Assembly: GCF_003938605.1 (NCBI RefSeq)
Contig: NZ_RHWX01000001.1
Location: forward strand, 186,001-250,000
Length of the DNA stretch: 64,000 nucleotides
Direction of reading: 5' to 3'
DNA from: Brevundimonas sp. 357
Lineage (GTDB): Bacteria; Pseudomonadota; Alphaproteobacteria; Caulobacterales; Caulobacteraceae
The position numbers and the translations under genes were made by a program. Of the stretch, positions 17,874 to 26,362 are shown in pieces. The notes beneath the pieces were generated by a model. That model saw only the letters and a program-made list of their open reading frames with translations, was not told where the DNA came from and searched no databases. The first letter of the stretch is position 1. Every line of letters starts with the position of its first letter.

Positions 17874-18689
17874 TCAGTCCTCGATCACCTCGTGCGATCC
17901 GGCGCGGCCCAGACGCCAGTAGCCGGCGACCTTCATCCATTTCTGGTTGAACGGCCGGGCGGCCAGCAAGGCCGCGCGCATCGAGCGGGCGACCGAGGAC
18001 TCGCAGGCGACCCAGACATAGGCGTCGGCCGGATCGATCCGTTTCGCCGCCGCGACCGCCGCCGCCGTCAGGGCCTCAGGGCGGCCGCGCGGGCCGCCGT
18101 TGCGATGCACCCAGACGATCTCGACGTCCGCCGGACTGGGCAGGTCCAGCTCTCCGCCCGCGTCGTTCACCTCGATGCAGGCGATGGCGCGCGCGGTCGC
18201 AGGCAGCTCCTCCAGGCGCCGAGCGATGGCGGGGATGGCCGCCTCGTCGCCGACCAGAAGATGTTCGGCGAAGCTGGTCGGGATCAGGAAGGAGCCGCGC
18301 GGCCCGCCCAGCCCCAGTTCGTCGCCCGGCCGCGCATCTTCGGCCCAGGCCGTCGCCGGACCGCCATGGCCGACCGCGAAATCGATGGTCAGCCGACGAT
18401 TGGCGGCGTCGAAAACACGCGGCGTGTAGTCGCGCGCCACGGGCCGGGGCTCGGGAAACACCGGCCCGTCCGGCCCCAAGGTCGGCAGCACCAGAGGCTC
18501 GCCGCGTGGTACGGGAAAGATCTTCACATGGTCGTCGAAGCCGGGGCTGAAGAAGCCCTCCAGCTCCTCGCCCGTCAGGACGATCCGCTTCAGCACGGGG
18601 GTCAGTTGCTCCACCGCCTCCACGCGCGCGCGGCGGAACTTCAGCTCGTGCCGCACGCGGCGAGGTTGTCTCAGCAGGGCGTCGTTCAT
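17874..18689 (-). CDS. Siderophore-interacting protein, NADPH-dependent ferric-chelate reductase (YqjH/ViuB-like)
   Basis: Cytoplasmic FAD-binding ferric reductase that releases iron from ferric siderophores. The 271-residue protein has the N-terminal FAD_binding_9 barrel with the flavin motif RDYTPR (residues 86-91) after DDHVKIFPV, and a C-terminal SIP domain (LLVGDEAAIPAIARRLEELP, VWVACESSVARSMRAALL). It is translated from an ATG that overlaps the stop of the PadR gene by 4 bases. In E. coli the homologous pair is yqjI-yqjH, where YqjI is a PadR-type, nickel-responsive repressor of the reductase; the same wiring is likely here. Iron or nickel control is inferred, not seen. Confidence 0.93.
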   Translation of the reverse strand: MNDALLRQPRRVRHELKFRRARVEAVEQLTPVLKRIVLTGEELEGFFSPGFDDHVKIFPVPRGEPLVLPTLGPDGPVFPEPRPVARDYTPRVFDAANRRLTIDFAVGHGGPATAWAEDARPGDELGLGGPRGSFLIPTSFAEHLLVGDEAAIPAIARRLEELPATARAIACIEVNDAGGELDLPSPADVEIVWVHRNGGPRGRPEALTAAAVAAAKRIDPADAYVWVACESSVARSMRAALLAARPFNQKWMKVAGYWRLGRAGSHEVIED

Positions 18690-19318
18690 GCCTGTCTCAC
18701 CTTTTCGGCGGCGGCCTCGATCAGATCGGCGATGGCCTCGACCTGAGCCTCACTGAGCGGCGGTTGCTGGCTCAGACGCTCATGGGTCGCCGCGCGAAAG
18801 GCCTCGATGGCCTGGGCGATGCGGGCCGGACGGTCGGCGCGGCCGCGCAAGACCTTCATCTTGCGCTCGGCGTGGGCCAGGGCCTCGGCGTTCTCGCCCA
18901 GCAGGCGACGGCCTTCATCGGTGACGGCGTAACGCTTCTTGCCGCCCTCGGCGACGACGCTGACGGCGCCCATGTCCTCCAGCAGGGTCAGGCTGGGGTA
19001 GATGACGCCGGGGCTGGGCGTATAGGTTCCGCCCATTCGGGCCTCGATGGCCTTGATCAGTTCATAGCCGTGACTGGGCTTGTCCGCGATCAGCGACAGC
19101 AGCACCCAGCGCAGGGCGCCGTGCTCGAACATGCGGCCGCCGCCGCGTCGGCCGTGGCCTTCGCCGCGCGTCCGGCCCTCGCCCTGGCGCCGCCCCTCCG
19201 GCCACATCGACCGCGCATGGCCGCCGTGCCCGAAAGCGTTCCAGCCGCGCCCAAATCCATGGCCTCGACCCTGGTCCAGGCCGTGGCCGCGCTTTCCGAT
19301 CCCCTTGGATCCTCTCAT
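18686..19318 (-). CDS. PadR-family regulator with Gly/His/Arg-rich N-terminal extension (YqjI-like)
   Basis: A 210-residue PadR-type repressor. Residues 1-63 are a low-complexity Gly/Arg/His tail (HGLDQGRGHGFGRG..., FGHGGHARSMWPEG). The winged-helix domain follows (MFEHGALRWVLLSLIADKPSHGYELIK, then GTYTPSPGVIYPSLTLLEDMG and GKKRYAVTDEGRRLL), and a C-terminal helix for dimerisation. The arrangement matches E. coli YqjI, whose His/Cys-rich tail binds nickel; here the tail keeps histidines but has no cysteine. The ATG at 19318 sits just below an AT-rich palindromic operator, so autoregulation is likely. Divergent from an alpha/beta hydrolase. Confidence 0.92.
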   Translation of the reverse strand: MRGSKGIGKRGHGLDQGRGHGFGRGWNAFGHGGHARSMWPEGRRQGEGRTRGEGHGRRGGGRMFEHGALRWVLLSLIADKPSHGYELIKAIEARMGGTYTPSPGVIYPSLTLLEDMGAVSVVAEGGKKRYAVTDEGRRLLGENAEALAHAERKMKVLRGRADRPARIAQAIEAFRAATHERLSQQPPLSEAQVEAIADLIEAAAEKVRQA

Positions 19319-19332
19319 TTCATCTCTCACTT

Positions 19333-19371
19333 CGATATATCTAACTTGCAAACAGATATATCGATATATCG
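19333..19371. promoter_or_regulatory. AT-rich palindromic operator of the PadR regulator
   Basis: CGATATATCT (19333-19342) and AGATATATCG (19354-19363) form a perfect inverted repeat with an 11-base spacer, and CGATATATCG (19362-19371) is itself a perfect palindrome sharing two bases. This block of ATATATCG units stands out in GC-rich DNA and lies 15-53 bases upstream of the PadR ATG, between divergent genes. It is the obvious binding site for the PadR protein. Confidence 0.75.
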
Positions 19372-19420
19372 AAAGCGCAAGACCCCTTTCTTCGGCGACG
19401 GGACGGATTAAGCTGCGCCG

Positions 19421-20170
19421 ATGGACACCGTCGCCGCCCGCTGGGCCCAGTTGGAACCGCATGTGCATGTCGTCGGACCGGACGATGATCGCCCCCGCCC
19501 GGCGGTGCTTCTGTTCCATGGCTGCGGCGGCCTGCGCGCCCACCTGCCCCGCTACGCCGAGGCGGCCAAGGCGGCGGGCTGGCGCGCATTCATCGTCGAT
19601 TCCTACGCCCCGCGCGGCTGGGGCCGGAGCTTCACCCTGGTCGCCGTCTGCACCGGCCTGGCCTTTCGCGGCTATGAGCGGGCGGGCGACGTGCTGGGCG
19701 CCATTCACGGGATTTCGCAACGGTCCGACGTGGACGCCTCGCAACTGGCGCTGGGCGGGTGGAGCCACGGCGGCTGGGCCGTCATGGAGATGATGAGCGA
19801 GACGCCCGAGCCGGGCCGTATGGGCGTGTCCGATCCCGCAACCGTCGACCTGTCGGGCGTGAAGGCCGTGTGGCTGGCCTATTCCTATATCGGCCCGTGG
19901 GCCTTCAACCGGATGAAGCCGTGGCGTCATTGCCCGCGCGTCCTGGCGTTGACGGCCAAACGCGATCACCTGACCACCGTGCGCAACGCCGAACGGGTCA
20001 ACGCCATGATCCGCGACTGCGGCTCGGAGGTCGAAAGCTGGGTCGCCGACGGCACCCACGCCTTTGACGAGCCGACCAACAACGGCCCGATGCGCCACCA
20101 CCCCGAACTGACCGAAGAGGCGCTGCGCCGCTTCAGCGCCTTCCTCAAGGACAGCGCGCCCCACGCCTGA
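19421..20170 (+). CDS. Dienelactone hydrolase-like alpha/beta hydrolase
   Basis: A 249-residue alpha/beta-hydrolase of the dienelactone hydrolase (DLH) type. It shows the oxyanion segment VLLFHGCGGLRAHL, the nucleophile elbow LGGWSHGGWAVM (Ser in GWSHGG) and the catalytic His in DGTHAFDEP. The acid is probably the Asp in LTAKRDHLTTV. There is no signal peptide. DLH enzymes use Cys as nucleophile, but this subgroup has Ser, so it is a serine hydrolase of unknown substrate. It is divergent from the PadR-reductase operon and shares its operator region, so it may belong to the same regulon. Confidence 0.87.
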   Translation: MDTVAARWAQLEPHVHVVGPDDDRPRPAVLLFHGCGGLRAHLPRYAEAAKAAGWRAFIVDSYAPRGWGRSFTLVAVCTGLAFRGYERAGDVLGAIHGISQRSDVDASQLALGGWSHGGWAVMEMMSETPEPGRMGVSDPATVDLSGVKAVWLAYSYIGPWAFNRMKPWRHCPRVLALTAKRDHLTTVRNAERVNAMIRDCGSEVESWVADGTHAFDEPTNNGPMRHHPELTEEALRRFSAFLKDSAPHA

Positions 20171-20205
20171 AGACAACCTGCTGGAAATAATTCCTGGACC
20201 GCGCC

Positions 20206-20241
20206 TTGACGCGCGCCCCATCACGTAACAATTGAAGTTAC
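20206..20241 (+). promoter_or_regulatory. Candidate promoter and operator of the Rrf2 gene
   Basis: TTGACGC (20206-20212) matches the Caulobacter sigma-73 -35. An inverted repeat GTAAC-N7-GTTAC (20225-20241) follows and ends directly at the Rrf2 ATG. A repressor bound there would cover both the -10 region and the start codon; the gene may be leaderless. Motif-based. Confidence 0.45.
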
Positions 20242-20730
20242 ATGAAAAGAGACTCCCGCCTCTCCAACATTCTCCACGCCCTGCTGCACATGGCCGAGCA
20301 CGAACAGCGCTGCGGCCGGCCGATGACCTCAGACATGCTGGCGACCTGCCTGTCGACCAATCCGGTCGTGGTCCGCCGCACCATGGCGGGCCTGCGCGAA
20401 CAGGGGCTGGTCGTATCCGAGAAAGGCCACGGCGGCGGCTGGCGGCTGGCGCGCCCGCTGACGGCCGTCACCCTGGGCCAGGTCCACGCCGCCCTGGGCG
20501 AGCCCGGCCTGTTGCCGGAGACGCCCCCGGTCGAGGCGGAGGGTTGCCTGATCGAGGCCGCCGTCAACGACGCCCTGTCCGACACCTACGCCGCCGCGCG
20601 CGCCCTGCTGGCCGCGCGGCTGGACTCCATCACCCTGGCCGATCTGGCGGCGGACTTCTCGCGCCGGCTGGCCGCCCATCCCAAGAGAGACCTGCTCCAT
20701 GCGCACCAGCGAAAATCCGATGCCCCATGA
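20242..20730 (+). CDS. Rrf2-family transcriptional regulator
   Basis: A 162-residue Rrf2-type winged-helix regulator. The HTH is near the N-terminus (RLSNILHALLHMAEHEQ..., MTSDMLATCLSTNPVVVRRTMAGLREQGLVVSEKGHGGGWRLARP), with the family's GHGGGWRLAR wing. Cysteines are at positions 24 and 36 and a single one near 102, so it lacks the three-Cys cluster used for Fe-S binding by IscR and NsrR; it resembles the YwnA-type thiol-sensing or ligand-free branch. It overlaps the following flavoprotein by 32 bases. The inverted repeat abutting its start suggests autoregulation. Confidence 0.9.
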   Translation: MKRDSRLSNILHALLHMAEHEQRCGRPMTSDMLATCLSTNPVVVRRTMAGLREQGLVVSEKGHGGGWRLARPLTAVTLGQVHAALGEPGLLPETPPVEAEGCLIEAAVNDALSDTYAAARALLAARLDSITLADLAADFSRRLAAHPKRDLLHAHQRKSDAP

Positions 20731-21622
20731 CGCCGTCGTCATCGGCGGCTCCTACGCGGGCCTGTCCGCCGCCCTGCAACTGGTGCGGGCGCGCCGCCGC
20801 GTCCTGGTCATCGACGACGGCCGCCCCCGGAACCGCTTCGCCGCCCGCGCGCACGGGGTGCTGAGCAACGACGGGCGTCCGGGCGCAGAGATCGCCGCCG
20901 CCGCCCGCGCCCAGGTCGCGGCCTATCCCACCGCCGCCTTCCGCATGGCCGAGGCGGTGGACGCGGCGCGCATCGACGGCGGCTTCTCGGTCGCCTTCGC
21001 CGACGGCAGCCGCACCGCGGGCCGTCGCCTGATCCTGGCCCACGGGGTCGAGGACGTCCTGCCCGACCTGCCCGGCGTGAAGGAGCGTTGGGGCCGCACC
21101 GCCCTGCACTGTCCCTGGTGCCACGGCTATGAGGTCGGCGGCGGGCCGATCGGCGTCCTGGGGCGCGGCGACCATGCGGTCCAATATGCCAGCGTCGTCG
21201 CCGAATGGGGCCAGGCCGTGCTGTTCATCGACCCGGCGCGCCTGAGCGAAGACGAGGCGCGCATACTGGCCCGACGCGGCGTGACCATCGAGCCGACGCC
21301 CGTCGAACGGCTGGAAGGCGAGGCGCCGACCCTGACCGGGGCGCGGCTGACGGACGGCCGCTTCATCCCGCTGAAGGCCGTCTTCGTCGGCGCCCATGTG
21401 CGGCAGTCCGGCGGCTTCGCCGAAAGCCTGGGCTGCGAGATGACCGACACCCCCATGGGCCGCATCGTCAAGGTCGACGCCCAGCAGCAGACCAGCCAGC
21501 CGGGCGTCTTCGCCGCCGGCGACCTGGCGCGACCGGCGGGCAACATCACCCTGGCGACGACGGACGGCATGACCGCCGCCCACGCCGCCTTCCGCTCCCT
21601 GATCGAAGAGGAGACGGCCTAA
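20699..21622 (+). CDS. Thioredoxin-reductase-like NAD(P)/FAD oxidoreductase
   Basis: A 307-residue two-dinucleotide-binding flavoprotein. FAD is bound by AVVIGGSYAGLSAALQLVRA (residues 12-31) and the C-terminal GVFAAGDLARPAGNITLATTDG, NAD(P)H by the central GVLGRGDHAVQYASVV. A redox-active Cys138-Pro-Trp-Cys141 lies in ALHCPWCHGYEV, the place of the CxxC of thioredoxin reductase. These 'CPWCHG' proteins are commonly encoded with Rrf2 or other small regulators and their partner is unknown. The first ATG (20699) has a GAGAGA motif 10 bases upstream; the ATG at 20720 is an alternative. Convergent with osmC. Confidence 0.9.
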   Translation: MRTSENPMPHDAVVIGGSYAGLSAALQLVRARRRVLVIDDGRPRNRFAARAHGVLSNDGRPGAEIAAAARAQVAAYPTAAFRMAEAVDAARIDGGFSVAFADGSRTAGRRLILAHGVEDVLPDLPGVKERWGRTALHCPWCHGYEVGGGPIGVLGRGDHAVQYASVVAEWGQAVLFIDPARLSEDEARILARRGVTIEPTPVERLEGEAPTLTGARLTDGRFIPLKAVFVGAHVRQSGGFAESLGCEMTDTPMGRIVKVDAQQQTSQPGVFAAGDLARPAGNITLATTDGMTAAHAAFRSLIEEETA

Positions 21623-21629
21623 GGGAGAC

Positions 21630-22094
21630 TCAGCGCGGCTCGATCTTCACCTCGGCGCGAACCGAGTTGGCGATGTAGCAGACGTCATGGGCGCGGTGAT
21701 GCAGGTCGGCGATGGCCGCCGCATCCGGCAGCTTGTCGCCCGACCAGGTCACGGCCGGGCGCAGAACGATCTCGGTGATCGACATCTTGCCGCGCTCATC
21801 CTTGCCCAGGGTTCCTTCCGCCTCGTCGCGATAGGAGTCGACCACGAAGCCGTCCTTGCGGGCGTAGGCCAGGAAAAACAGCATGTGGCAGCTGGACAGA
21901 GCGGCGACCAGAGCCTCTTCCGGGTCCACCGCCGCCTCTTCCGACAGGGGCGGCGGGATCATGGGCGAGGGCGCCGACGACCCCCGCACCACCGCGCCGC
22001 CGTCGAAGCGCCAGTCATGGCCGCGGCCGTATTTGTTGTCGCTGAAGGGCTGATCGCCCCGGTTCCATGCGACGACGGCGACGTGCTGGCTCAT
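21630..22094 (-). CDS. OsmC-family peroxiredoxin-like protein
   Basis: A 154-residue OsmC/Ohr-superfamily protein that reduces organic peroxides by a pair of cysteines. Cys69 lies in VAALSSCHMLFFLAYARKDG and Cys139 in AHDVCYIANSVR, the positions used as peroxidatic and resolving cysteines in this branch. The ATG at 22094 has a good ribosome-binding site (CGGAG, about 6 bases upstream). It follows the GNAT gene by 32 bases on the same strand and is convergent with the flavoprotein gene, placing two thiol-redox proteins end to end. Confidence 0.92.
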   Translation of the reverse strand: MSQHVAVVAWNRGDQPFSDNKYGRGHDWRFDGGAVVRGSSAPSPMIPPPLSEEAAVDPEEALVAALSSCHMLFFLAYARKDGFVVDSYRDEAEGTLGKDERGKMSITEIVLRPAVTWSGDKLPDAAAIADLHHRAHDVCYIANSVRAEVKIEPR

Positions 22095-22126
22095 GACAGG
22101 CTCCGAAACAAAGGGTCGAAGCGAAG

Positions 22127-22837
22127 CTAGGCGCCCTCAGCGGGTTTCGCCAGATCACCCTGGGCCAGCATCCGCATCTGCATCTGCGCCCGGATGGTGA
22201 AGCCCAGCGAATGATACAGGGCGATGGCCCCGGCGTTGTCGGCGTAGGAATGCAGGAAAGCCGTCTCGCCGCGCGCCAGGATGCGCGCGATCACCGCCCG
22301 CATCAGCGCCCCGGCGTAGCCCCGCCCGCGCGCGTCGGGATGGGCGCAGACGCCCGACACCTCGGTGAAGCCGTCGGGCTTCAGCCGCTCGCCCGCCATG
22401 GCCAGCAGCCGCCCGTCCTGCTTGACCCCGAAGAAGTCGCCCAGTCGGTGCGTCTTGTCGAAGAACGGCCCCGGCTCGGTCAGCGTCGCCAGGGCCAGCA
22501 TGGCGGGCGCGTCGGCCTCGGTCAGGGGCTCGATGGCGATGTCGCGCGCCTTGGCGGGCGTCAGGTCGACCAGCACCATCTGCGTCAGCACCGCTTCCTT
22601 CAGCGCCGTCAGGCCAGGCGGAACGGGGGTGCGCTCCGCCTCGACCGTGGCCAGCAGGCCCTCGGGCTGCTCCAGCGCCGCCACGGCTGCCAGGCTTTCC
22701 GGCGACTGATCGACGCTGGCGACGAAGACGCCGTAACCCGGCGCCAGCCGCAGCGCCCCGCCCGCCCCCACGGCCAGGGACGCCTGACGCGCCGACGTCA
22801 GGGCGTTCCAGACCGGACGGTCGAGCGGGTGCGCCAT
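22127..22837 (-). CDS. GNAT-family N-acetyltransferase
   Basis: A 236-residue acetyltransferase in which the C-terminal half is the GNAT fold: FFGVKQDGRLLAMAGERL, then the acetyl-CoA loop GVCAHPDARGRGYAGALMRAVI (V...RGRGYAG is the Q/R-x-x-G-x-G/A motif) and FLHSYADNAGAIALYHSLGFTIR. The N-terminal ~100 residues are a diverged second GNAT-like or accessory domain. Substrate unknown. Begins 5 bases after the trpS stop, so co-transcribed with it. Confidence 0.9.
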   Translation of the reverse strand: MAHPLDRPVWNALTSARQASLAVGAGGALRLAPGYGVFVASVDQSPESLAAVAALEQPEGLLATVEAERTPVPPGLTALKEAVLTQMVLVDLTPAKARDIAIEPLTEADAPAMLALATLTEPGPFFDKTHRLGDFFGVKQDGRLLAMAGERLKPDGFTEVSGVCAHPDARGRGYAGALMRAVIARILARGETAFLHSYADNAGAIALYHSLGFTIRAQMQMRMLAQGDLAKPAEGA

Positions 22838-22842
22838 TCGGC

Positions 22843-23880
22843 TCAGCCCTGCCAGAAGCCGACGATCTTCTTGACCTCGGTGATGGTCGGCTCGGCGATC
22901 TCACGCGCCTTTTCGGCGCCCGCGGCCAGGGCGCGGTCGATTTCGGCCGGGTCGTTCATCAGACGGCGCATCTCGGCGGTGACGTTAGCCATCGAGGACA
23001 CGGCCAGCTCCGCCAGCTTGGGCTTGAAGGCGCCGAAGCCCTGGCCCGCGAACTCGGCCAGCACGGCCTCGCGCGTCGTGTCGGACAGGGCGGCGTAGAT
23101 GGCGACCAGGTTCTTGGCCTCAGCCCGGCCTTCCAGACCCTCGAGCGTTTCCGGCAGCGGCTCCATGTCGGTCTTGGCCTTGCGGATCTTGTTGGCGATG
23201 GCGTCGGCGTCGTCGGTCAGATTGATGCGCGACAGGTCCGACGGATCGGACTTGGACATCTTGGCCGCACCGTCGCGCAGGGACATGACCCGCGTCGCCG
23301 GACCCTGGATCAGCGGCTCGGGCAGGGGGAAGTAGCCCGGCGCGCCGAAGTCGTTGTTGAACTTCTGGGCGATGTCGCGGGTCAGCTCCAGGTGCTGCTT
23401 CTGATCCTCGCCGACCGGCACTTCGGTCGCCTTGTAGAGCAGGATGTCCGCCGCCTGCAGCACCGGATAGGTGTAGAGGCCGACGCTGGAGCGTTCCTTG
23501 TGCTTGCCCGACTTCTCCTTGAACTGGGTCATCCGGTCCAGCCAGCCCAGGCGGCCGACGCAGTTGAATATCCAGGCCAGTTCGGCGTGGGCGGGCACGG
23601 CCGACTGGGGGAAGATGACCGCCTTGGCCGGGTCGAGGCCCGAGGCCAGATAGGCCGCCGCGATCTCGCGCGTCTGGGCGGCCAGCTTCTCCGGCTCCTG
23701 CCAGACGGTGATGGCGTGCATGTCGGCGACGAAGACGAACAGGGGCGCGCCCGTCGCCTGCAATTCGGTGAAGCGCTTCAGCGCGCCCAGATAGTTGCCC
23801 AGGTGCAGGGCGCCGGAGGCCTGGATGCCGGACAGGATGCGGCGCGGACCGGTGTATTGGGCCGGAGTCTGGTCAGTCAT
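22843..23880 (-). CDS. trpS: Tryptophanyl-tRNA synthetase
   Basis: Class Ic aminoacyl-tRNA synthetase charging tRNA-Trp, 345 residues as usual. The HIGH-like motif is in [19 protein letters not shown] (residues ~20-37), and the KMSKS loop is [11 protein letters not shown] near residue 208. [18 protein letters not shown] sequence is present as [18 protein letters not shown]. The first gene of a probable trpS-GNAT-osmC transcription unit. The 250 bases upstream (23881-24130) show no leader peptide, T-box or other control element that I can recognise. Confidence 0.97.
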   Translation of the reverse strand: MTDQTPAQYTGPRRILSGIQASGALHLGNYLGALKRFTELQATGAPLFVFVADMHAITVWQEPEKLAAQTREIAAAYLASGLDPAKAVIFPQSAVPAHAELAWIFNCVGRLGWLDRMTQFKEKSGKHKERSSVGLYTYPVLQAADILLYKATEVPVGEDQKQHLELTRDIAQKFNNDFGAPGYFPLPEPLIQGPATRVMSLRDGAAKMSKSDPSDLSRINLTDDADAIANKIRKAKTDMEPLPETLEGLEGRAEAKNLVAIYAALSDTTREAVLAEFAGQGFGAFKPKLAELAVSSMANVTAEMRRLMNDPAEIDRALAAGAEKAREIAEPTITEVKKIVGFWQG

Positions 23881-24130
23881 GATGATGGATCTCGGAAGTC
23901 GAAAGGCGAATGTCGGCGCGCGTCATCCCGCGCGAAAGGCAGGCGTGCGAAGGCACGAGGCGGCAGGTCAGCCGCGCCATCGTCCGTGAGCGAGTTTTCG
24001 TCCCGAAAGCGCCATGTCCTCGCGCTTATCGGTTCGGGGCGCGAAGAGCAACACTCCTGCGGCGGTTCGCACGTCGCCGCGATCATGGAACGGTGTTAGC
24101 CTCTTCTTCCATCGGCATGGAGGGTAGGAC

Positions 24131-24634
24131 ATGGACGAGTTCGAAGTCGCCCCGCCCGAGGGTTTCGACTCTCGCCTGGCGCTGACGCGGATGCTGGCGC
24201 TGCTGCGCCACCTGATCGACATGATCGCCGAGTTCAGGGAGACGCTGATCCTGACCAGCGGCGGCGCCCCCGCCGACCCGGTGCTGGACGAGGCCTTCCT
24301 GACGGCGAGGAGCCTGGCGCTGGAAGACGTCGACGCCCTGATCGCCTTGGTCGATGCGGCCGACTTCACCGCCCCGGCCATGGTCGAGCATCGCCTTCAG
24401 GGCGAGGCGTTGCGCTTCAAGATGCTGGCGATCCTGGCGGCCTATCGCCTGGTCGTCGCCGCTCAACCCAACCAGAATCCGGGCATGAGCCGAGGCTGGT
24501 CCCTGTACCGCCGCGCCCTGCGCGCGACGCTGGCCGCCATCGACGGGCCGCTGGAATCCCTGACGGCGGCGCTCGGCGCCAAACAGGGTCTGGTGGAGTT
24601 CAAGAAGGCGCTGGAGGTTCTGCTGGACCTATGA
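24131..24634 (+). CDS. Hypothetical protein between trpS and murJ
   Basis: I do not recognise this 167-residue protein. It is predicted cytoplasmic, mostly helical and acidic at the N-terminus (MDEFEVAPPEGFDSRLALTRM), with leucine- and alanine-rich helices (MLALLRHLIDMIAEFRETLIL, RFKMLAILAAYRLVVA) and no signal peptide, metal motif or repeat. A strong ribosome-binding site (GGAGGG, 7 bases before the ATG) and codon use like its neighbours support a real gene. It is convergent with murJ, overlapping its stop by 6 bases, and breaks the co-linear run of glnD-murJ and trpS. Confidence 0.75.
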   Translation: MDEFEVAPPEGFDSRLALTRMLALLRHLIDMIAEFRETLILTSGGAPADPVLDEAFLTARSLALEDVDALIALVDAADFTAPAMVEHRLQGEALRFKMLAILAAYRLVVAAQPNQNPGMSRGWSLYRRALRATLAAIDGPLESLTAALGAKQGLVEFKKALEVLLDL

Positions 24635-26332
24635 CCGGGCCGAGCGCCGGACCAACCCCTTGACCTCGGCCACCGTCACGGCGCGCGTCAGGAAGGCCAG
24701 GACGACATAAGCTAGACCGCCCGCCGCCACGACCAGCAGCAGGGTGACCTCCTTGGCGCCGTGGGTCGAACCCGCCATCGCCAGCAGGTCCGCGACCGGC
24801 GCCTGCAACATCGGCCGCGCCCAGGAGGCGACGCCGACCACCGCCGCCAGACCTGCGCTGGCCAGGGCGATGCGTCCCAGACGCCAGACCGCGTGCGGAC
24901 TGGGGCGGTAATGACCGCGCCGCCACAGGGTCGCCGCCAGCAGGATGACATTGGTCCAGGCCGAGGCGCTGACCGCCGCCGCAATGCCCGACACCCCCAT
25001 GCCCAGATAGAACAGGCCGATCGCCAGCGTCGCGTTCACCGCCACCGACACCAGGGCGAACACCATGGGCCTGCGCGTATCGCCGCGGGCGAAGAAGGCG
25101 GGCGCCAGGATGCGGATCAGGACGAAGGCGGGCACGCCCCAGCCGAAATGCAGCAGGGCGTGAGCCGTGTTGACGGCGTCGATCTGAAGGAAGGCGCCGC
25201 GCGTGAACAGGGCGTCGATCAGGAAATAGGGCATGGCCATCAGGGCCGCCGCCGCCGGCAGGGTCAGGGCCATGGACAGGATCAGCGCCTCGTCCATCGA
25301 GGCCTGCTGCTGGCCCCTGTCTTCGGACGCCACCGCCGCCGACAGCTTGGGCAAAAGGGCGATGCCGATCGCCACCCCGACCAGCCCCAGCGGCAGCTGA
25401 TACAGCCGGTCCGCCGTCGCCAGCCAGGTGCGGCCGCCGTCGACGAAGCTGGACAGGTTGCCGGAGATGAAGACGTTGATCTGGGTCGCGCTGTTGCCGA
25501 TGGCGGCGGGAACAGCGGTGATGATGATGGCCTTCACCGCCGGGGTCATCTTCGGCAGGCTGAGACGGATGTTCGCCCCCGCCTTGCGCGCCGCCCACCA
25601 GCAAAGCCCCGCCTGGGCCACGCCCGCGACCAGCACGGCCCAGGAGGCGGCGTAGGCGGCTTCGATCTGGTCGCCCTTCACCGGGATGACGGCGGCCAGC
25701 ATGATCAGGTTCAGCAGGATCGGATAGGCGCCCGAGACGATGAAGCGCCCCCGCGCGTTCAGCACCCCGCTGAGCAGGGAGGCGATCGCCATACAGGGCA
25801 GGTAGGGCATGGTGACCTGGGTCAGGATCACCGCCAGCTTGAAGCGCGCCGGATCGTCCAGAAAGCCGATGTTGATGACGGTCATCAGCCACGGCATGGC
25901 CAGCTGGGCGACCACGGTCAGGGCCACGGTGACGGCGGCCACGGCGGCCAAGGCGTCGGTCGCCACCTTGTCGGCCGCCGCCTCGCCCTCGCTCTTGAGC
26001 GTCTTGGCGTAGGCGGGCACGAAGGCGGCGGCGAAGGCCCCCTCGGCGAAGATGCGCCGGAACAGATTGGGGAAGTTCAGCGCCGTGTAATAGGCGTCGG
26101 CCGCCGGTCCCGCCGAGGCCCCCAGCGCCGCCGTGATGACCAGATCGCGCGCGAACCCGGCCAGACGGCTGAGCAGGGTCATGGCGCTGAAAATGGCCGA
26201 GGACCGCGCCACGCCGCCCGTCTTGGGCTTGGCCGTCGCGGCAGAGGCGGGGGGCTGGACCACCGGCTCGACCGTGGCGTTTGCCGCAGAAATCGGCGTG
26301 GCCGGTTCGATGGGATCGGTCTTGTCGTTCAC
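24629..26332 (-). CDS. murJ: Lipid II flippase MurJ (MviN)
   Basis: Inner-membrane flippase of the MOP superfamily that moves lipid II to the periplasm for peptidoglycan synthesis. The 567 residues give 14 or so hydrophobic segments after a Pro/Ala-rich cytoplasmic tail of ~45 residues. Hallmarks are SAMTLLSRLAGFARDLVI, ADAYYTALNFPNLFRRIFAEGAFAAAFVP and LAPAFFARGDTRRPM, with the functionally important arginines in the first. It starts 30 bases after the glnD stop, so the two are probably one transcript. Essential in related bacteria. Confidence 0.96.
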   Translation of the reverse strand: MNDKTDPIEPATPISAANATVEPVVQPPASAATAKPKTGGVARSSAIFSAMTLLSRLAGFARDLVITAALGASAGPAADAYYTALNFPNLFRRIFAEGAFAAAFVPAYAKTLKSEGEAAADKVATDALAAVAAVTVALTVVAQLAMPWLMTVINIGFLDDPARFKLAVILTQVTMPYLPCMAIASLLSGVLNARGRFIVSGAYPILLNLIMLAAVIPVKGDQIEAAYAASWAVLVAGVAQAGLCWWAARKAGANIRLSLPKMTPAVKAIIITAVPAAIGNSATQINVFISGNLSSFVDGGRTWLATADRLYQLPLGLVGVAIGIALLPKLSAAVASEDRGQQQASMDEALILSMALTLPAAAALMAMPYFLIDALFTRGAFLQIDAVNTAHALLHFGWGVPAFVLIRILAPAFFARGDTRRPMVFALVSVAVNATLAIGLFYLGMGVSGIAAAVSASAWTNVILLAATLWRRGHYRPSPHAVWRLGRIALASAGLAAVVGVASWARPMLQAPVADLLAMAGSTHGAKEVTLLLVVAAGGLAYVVLAFLTRAVTVAEVKGLVRRSARS

Positions 26333-26362
26333 GGCTGTTCCTGCGCTCGGTCCCGAAACGCC

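Noticed and set aside
23881..24130. Possible leader peptide or T-box in front of trpS
   Set aside because: No Trp-rich short frame, no T-box sequence and no terminator/antiterminator pair; T-boxes are not expected in this group.
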